DNA of 9,045 bases from Nitrospira sp. (GTDB lineage Bacteria; Nitrospirota; Nitrospiria; Nitrospirales; Nitrospiraceae): assembly GCA_025360665.1 (NCBI GenBank), contig JANYBU010000218.1, positions 1 to 9,045 on the forward strand, given 5' to 3'. A program made the translations under genes and the position numbers. The first letter of the stretch is position 1, and each line of letters begins with the position of its first letter. Under the pieces are notes generated by a model. The model saw only the letters and a list, made by a program, of their open reading frames with translations, ran no database searches and was not told the DNA's origin. Positions 7,136 through 9,045 of this stretch are shown piece by piece.

Positions 7136-7150
7136 GCAAGGCCGGTGCCA
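7136..7150 (-). promoter_or_regulatory. Sigma-54 (RpoN) -24/-12 promoter of the USP-cupredoxin-formate dehydrogenase group
   Basis: Reading the minus strand, TGGCAC (7150-7145), five bases (CGGCC), then TTGC (7139-7136) exactly match the core consensus TGGCAC-N5-TTGC, with GG and GC separated by the required 10 nt. The predicted transcription start is near 7124, giving a leader of about 26 nt that contains the GGGAGG ribosome site of the first USP gene. Such promoters need an AAA+ enhancer-binding protein; candidate upstream dyads lie at 7161-7188 and 7266-7297. No convincing sigma-70 promoter was seen for this gene. Confidence 0.75.
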
Positions 7151-7160
7151 TCCGATCAGG

Positions 7161-7188
7161 ACTGAGGGCTGATAGCTAATAGCTCAGT
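7161..7188. promoter_or_regulatory. Dyad just upstream of the -24 element
   Basis: ACTGAG (7161-7166) and CTCAGT (7183-7188) are perfect inverted arms around the 7-bp tandem CTGATAG/CTAATAG (7169-7182), which contains the palindrome TAGCTA. It ends 10 bp from the -24 element, closer than most enhancer sites of sigma-54 promoters. It may be an operator, an integration-factor site, or one more of the short-period repeats common in this window. Confidence 0.4.
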
Positions 7189-7318
7189 GGAAACAAAGGC
7201 TTTGGCTCTCTTGTCAGACCATAAGCCATCGACCATGGGCTCTTTGAATTTTAAGCGGGGGTGTCCTGCTACAGTTTGCTTTTTCACTCTGTAGCAGAAG
7301 GCAACAGAAGACGTGAAC
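7189..7318. other. Gene-free stretch with a 9-bp dyad (7266-7297)
   Basis: No gene is supported here. CTGCTACAG (7266-7274) and CTGTAGCAG (7289-7297) form a perfect inverted repeat around a 14-nt T-rich loop. It lies about 115-150 bp upstream of the sigma-54 element, the usual distance of an enhancer-binding-protein site, which makes it a candidate activator site. No T-run follows on either strand, so it is a poor terminator candidate. I see nothing else in this stretch. Confidence 0.45.
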
Positions 7319-7395
7319 CGTGAGGCGTGAGGAGAAAGACGAGGCCGAATGCCTTTCACTCTTCACCCCTTTACGACTCACCCTCACGCTTCACG
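7319..7395. repeat. GTGAGG short-period repeat with inverted arms
   Basis: CGTGAGG is repeated in tandem (7319-7325, 7326-7332), and the 14-bp unit has an inverted copy at 7382-7395 (CCTCACGCTTCACG, 13 of 14 positions pairing). It belongs with the other 7-9-bp-period intergenic repeats of the window. Function is unknown. Confidence 0.65.
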
Positions 7396-7403
7396 TGGCT
7401 GTT

Positions 7404-7580
7404 AACCCGCATTACCCACGAGGGTTCGTGACGAAACCGCCGTGACGCCAAGCGAGACGGGCGCGCGGAGCCAGTCCCCAACAGTATGTTGACCGACCGA
7501 GCGGCGGGCCTGCCGCCGTCAGGCTTGTCGCAGCGGCGTATCGGCGGTTGCAGTAGAAGCCTTGGTGAGTAATGCGGGTT
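7404..7580. repeat. 177-bp element with long imperfect inverted ends, in the divergent region
   Basis: The outer arms 7404-7426 and 7558-7580 pair at 19 of 23 positions, including a perfect 12-mer (AACCCGCATTAC / GTAATGCGGGTT). A second block, 7435-7449 with 7535-7549, pairs at 13 of 15 in the same register around a dyad centre near 7492. The GC-rich middle contains smaller hairpins (CGGCGG 7502-7507 with CCGCCG 7513-7518, or GCCTG 7508-7512 with CAGGC 7520-7524). No open frame is supported. It ends 58 bp before the microprotein start. A mobile-element relic, REP-like unit or structured leader RNA are all possible. Confidence 0.7.
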
Positions 7581-7638
7581 CAGGCAACGGCATTAGACTT
7601 GCTGAGTCTCTTAGTAGTACGAAACTGGAGGCGGATTC

Positions 7639-7734
7639 ATGACAAGGACAAAGTGGCTGCTACTGGGAGCCGTCCTGCTCGGGCTCGCGGTGGGACTGTA
7701 CCTTCTGTTTTTCTGCCCCACGGACTGCCACTGA
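7639..7734 (+). CDS. 31-aa single-pass membrane microprotein
   Basis: The reading frame ATG 7639 to TGA 7732-7734 encodes 31 residues. GGAGG (7627-7631) lies 7 nt upstream, one of the best ribosome sites in the window. The peptide has a basic start (MTRTK), one membrane-length hydrophobic segment (W6 to F25, rich in L/G/A/V) and a short tail, CPTDCH (26-31), with C26, C30 and H31 as possible metal or disulfide residues. The basic N-terminus predicts an N-in orientation with the Cys-His tail outside. It is the first gene of the plus-strand group, 166 bp before the hydrolase. I do not recognise a family. Confidence 0.6.
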   Translation: MTRTKWLLLGAVLLGLAVGLYLLFFCPTDCH

Positions 7735-7900
7735 TCTTCGAGTGATTACAGCAGCGATGAAACTGGCAGTTTTGCCATGACCGCTGCAACAGAGTTGATG
7801 AAGAGGCGAAGTACCTCGGGCTTCGGCCATCCAGACGATGGCGACACCCGCTCGGCCCTTCGTCCATGATCGGAAGATAAAAAAATGAAGGATACAGACC
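7735..7900 (+). other. Spacer before hydrolase with a possible hairpin
   Basis: No gene is supported. GCAGCG (7751-7756) and CGCTGC (7782-7787) enclose TGGCA (7764-7768) and TGCCA (7773-7777), a plausible two-step hairpin in an RNA read from the microprotein into the hydrolase. No T-run follows it. An A-rich tract (7879-7885) precedes the hydrolase ribosome site AAGGA (7888-7892). Nothing else is seen. Confidence 0.4.
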
Positions 7901-8596
7901 GTGGGGACGGCAATGCATGAAACGGCAGTAAGACTCACGCGGGGAGGCCTCTCCCTTGAAGGAGTCCTCGGCCTTCCGGCGCAGGCGCTCGGAATGGTGG
8001 TCTTCGCCCATGGAAGCGGCAGCGGGCGATTCAGTCCGCGCAATAATTTCGTCGCCCGCCATCTCCAGCAAGGAAGGGTGGCCACACTCCTGATCGATCT
8101 ACTGACTCCGGATGAAGCCGAGGACCGCCGCAAGGTCTTCGACATCGACCTGCTGGCAGATCGGGTTCTGTGGGCCAAAGCCTGGCTCGAACAGGACACC
8201 CGGACGAAAGGCCTTGGCATCGGCTATTTCGGCGCCAGTACCGGCGCCGGCGCGGCTCTACAGGCGGCAGCCCGCGATCCCTCGTCGATTCGGGCTGTCG
8301 TGTCGCGGGGCGGCAGACCGGATCTGGCCGAACCCTATCTCCCGTCGGTCACTGCGCCAACTCTGCTGATTGTCGGTGGAGACGACAAGCCGGTCATCGA
8401 GATGAATCGAGCAGCTTACCGACTTCTCGTCTGCCCTAAACGTCTTGTGATCGTGCCGGGCGCCACGCATCTCTTCGAAGAGCCCGGCACACTTGAACAG
8501 GTTGCGGAGCATGCTCTCATCTGGTTTCAGCAACACTTTCATCCTGCCCCGTACGAGGGCACAGCAGCGCGAACAACAAAGGAGCGTCCTCAATGA
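7901..8596 (+). CDS. Dienelactone-hydrolase-type alpha/beta hydrolase
   Basis: The product (231 aa from GTG 7901) is a cytoplasmic serine hydrolase of unknown substrate. The catalytic triad is visible: nucleophile S113 in GYFGASTGAGAAL, acid D161 or D162 in VGGDDKP, and H190 in PGATHLFEEPG. The N-terminal FAHGSGSGRFSPRN (35-48) is the oxyanion-side block typical of this subfamily, which in other bacteria is often found beside or fused to phosphoribosyltransferases. GTG 7901 has AAGGA 8 nt upstream; ATG 7913, preceded by GGGGA at 5 nt, would give 227 aa and is almost as likely. There is no signal peptide. The stop overlaps the next USP start as ATGA, so the two are translationally coupled, which suggests a shared stress role. 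Confidence 0.88.
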   Translation: MGTAMHETAVRLTRGGLSLEGVLGLPAQALGMVVFAHGSGSGRFSPRNNFVARHLQQGRVATLLIDLLTPDEAEDRRKVFDIDLLADRVLWAKAWLEQDTRTKGLGIGYFGASTGAGAALQAAARDPSSIRAVVSRGGRPDLAEPYLPSVTAPTLLIVGGDDKPVIEMNRAAYRLLVCPKRLVIVPGATHLFEEPGTLEQVAEHALIWFQQHFHPAPYEGTAARTTKERPQ

Positions 8597-9045
8597 AAAC
8601 ATTGCTCGCGGTTGACGGATCGGATAATTCCTATGCAGCCGTTCACGCCCTGCAATACTTTGCCCGGGCAGAGCAGCTCACCCTGCTTCACGCATTGGAC
8701 GTCCGGAGACCGGCCTACCCAATGATGCCGCCGGAAGTGGCGGGAGAGCACAATACGACTCTTGAGCAGAGCGTGCGCGAAGACGGCGAGCGGCTGCTCG
8801 ATCGGGTTCAGTCCCTCCTCCCGATGCACGCAGGCCCCGCGACGAAACAGCTTCGAATCGGGTCTCCGGTAGAAGTAATCGTGTGGATGGCCAAGGAGCA
8901 GAACGCCGATCTCATCGTGATGGGAGCACGGGGTCTTGGTCCCGTCAAGGAGCGGCTGCTCGGTAGTGTGTCACACCGCATCCTCACCCTGGCCCCCTGC
9001 GCCACGTTGATCGTGAACGGCCCGGTCAAGGCCATGACACAGATC
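8593..9045 (+). CDS. Universal stress protein, runs off the right edge
   Basis: I translated 151 residues, open at the right edge. One whole UspA domain is present: it opens KTLLAVDGSDNS (2-13), has LTLLHALDV (29-37) and closes with ADLIVMGARG (105-114), the canonical ATP loop G111-x2-G114-x9-G124-S125, and APCATLIVNG (134-143). The gene probably ends soon after the window, or continues into a second domain. AAGGAG (8579-8584) lies 8 nt upstream of ATG 8593, which overlaps the hydrolase stop by 4 bp. It is the fourth UspA domain in the window, and the only one on the plus strand. Confidence 0.9.
   Translation, partial: MKTLLAVDGSDNSYAAVHALQYFARAEQLTLLHALDVRRPAYPMMPPEVAGEHNTTLEQSVREDGERLLDRVQSLLPMHAGPATKQLRIGSPVEVIVWMAKEQNADLIVMGARGLGPVKERLLGSVSHRILTLAPCATLIVNGPVKAMTQI

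Noticed and set aside
7266..7297. Intrinsic terminator
   Set aside because: The stem is not GC-rich and no T-run follows on either strand; the Ts are in the loop.
7156..7359. 67-codon minus-strand frame in the divergent region
   Set aside because: It has no ribosome site, its sequence is translated short-period repeat and dyad DNA, and it covers the sequence just upstream of the sigma-54 promoter. It resembles no protein family.
7404..7580. Integron attC site
   Set aside because: The ends do not match the RYYYAAC and GTTRRRY core sites, and no integrase or cassette structure is present.
7764..7776. Second sigma-54-like element upstream of the hydrolase
   Set aside because: TGGCA and TTGC are present but only 2 nt apart after TGGCAG, instead of 5; they form a hairpin instead.
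7885..7920. 11-codon leader peptide overlapping the hydrolase start
   Set aside because: The ATG follows only an A-tract with no ribosome site, and the AAGGA within the frame serves the GTG start of the hydrolase better.

Overview
The window (9,045 bp, moderately GC-rich) looks like bacterial chromosome. The gene content suggests a Nitrospira-like member of the Nitrospirota: a soluble NAD-type formate dehydrogenase next to several universal stress proteins, a periplasmic cupredoxin, a DUF2934 protein, and spacers filled with short-period inverted repeats. This taxonomic guess rests on general style, not on a marker gene, and is tentative.

Two divergent gene groups are visible. The minus-strand group runs from 7098 down past the left edge: a single-domain universal stress protein (USP), an exported cupredoxin, a tandem USP, a DUF2934 protein, a 460-aa protein of unknown function, then fdsG, fdsB and fdsA. 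FdsG (2Fe-2S), FdsB (NADH/FMN/4Fe-4S) and FdsA (molybdenum and Fe-S) form a cytoplasmic formate:NAD+ oxidoreductase. fdsA is cut by the left edge after 398 residues. Most gaps in the group are short (29, 14, -17 and 8 bp), which suggests one transcription unit. The exceptions, at 132, 196 and 97 bp, are filled with inverted-repeat sequence. A textbook sigma-54 (-24/-12) promoter, TGGCAC-N5-TTGC, lies 26 nt upstream of the predicted transcript leader's end at the first USP. It links the stress proteins, and possibly formate oxidation, to an enhancer-binding activator.

The plus-strand group begins at 7639 with a 31-codon membrane microprotein behind a strong ribosome binding site. It is followed by a dienelactone-hydrolase-type alpha/beta hydrolase and, with an ATGA overlap, another USP cut by the right edge. 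The 540-bp divergent region between the groups holds the sigma-54 promoter, three nested or adjacent dyads and a 177-bp element with long imperfect inverted ends.

The points most worth following are the sigma-54 promoter, the apparent absence of the His-Cys3 (complex I N5-type) cluster ligands in FdsA, the microprotein, the uncharacterised 460-aa operon member, and the 7-9-bp-period repeats that fill almost every spacer of the cluster.
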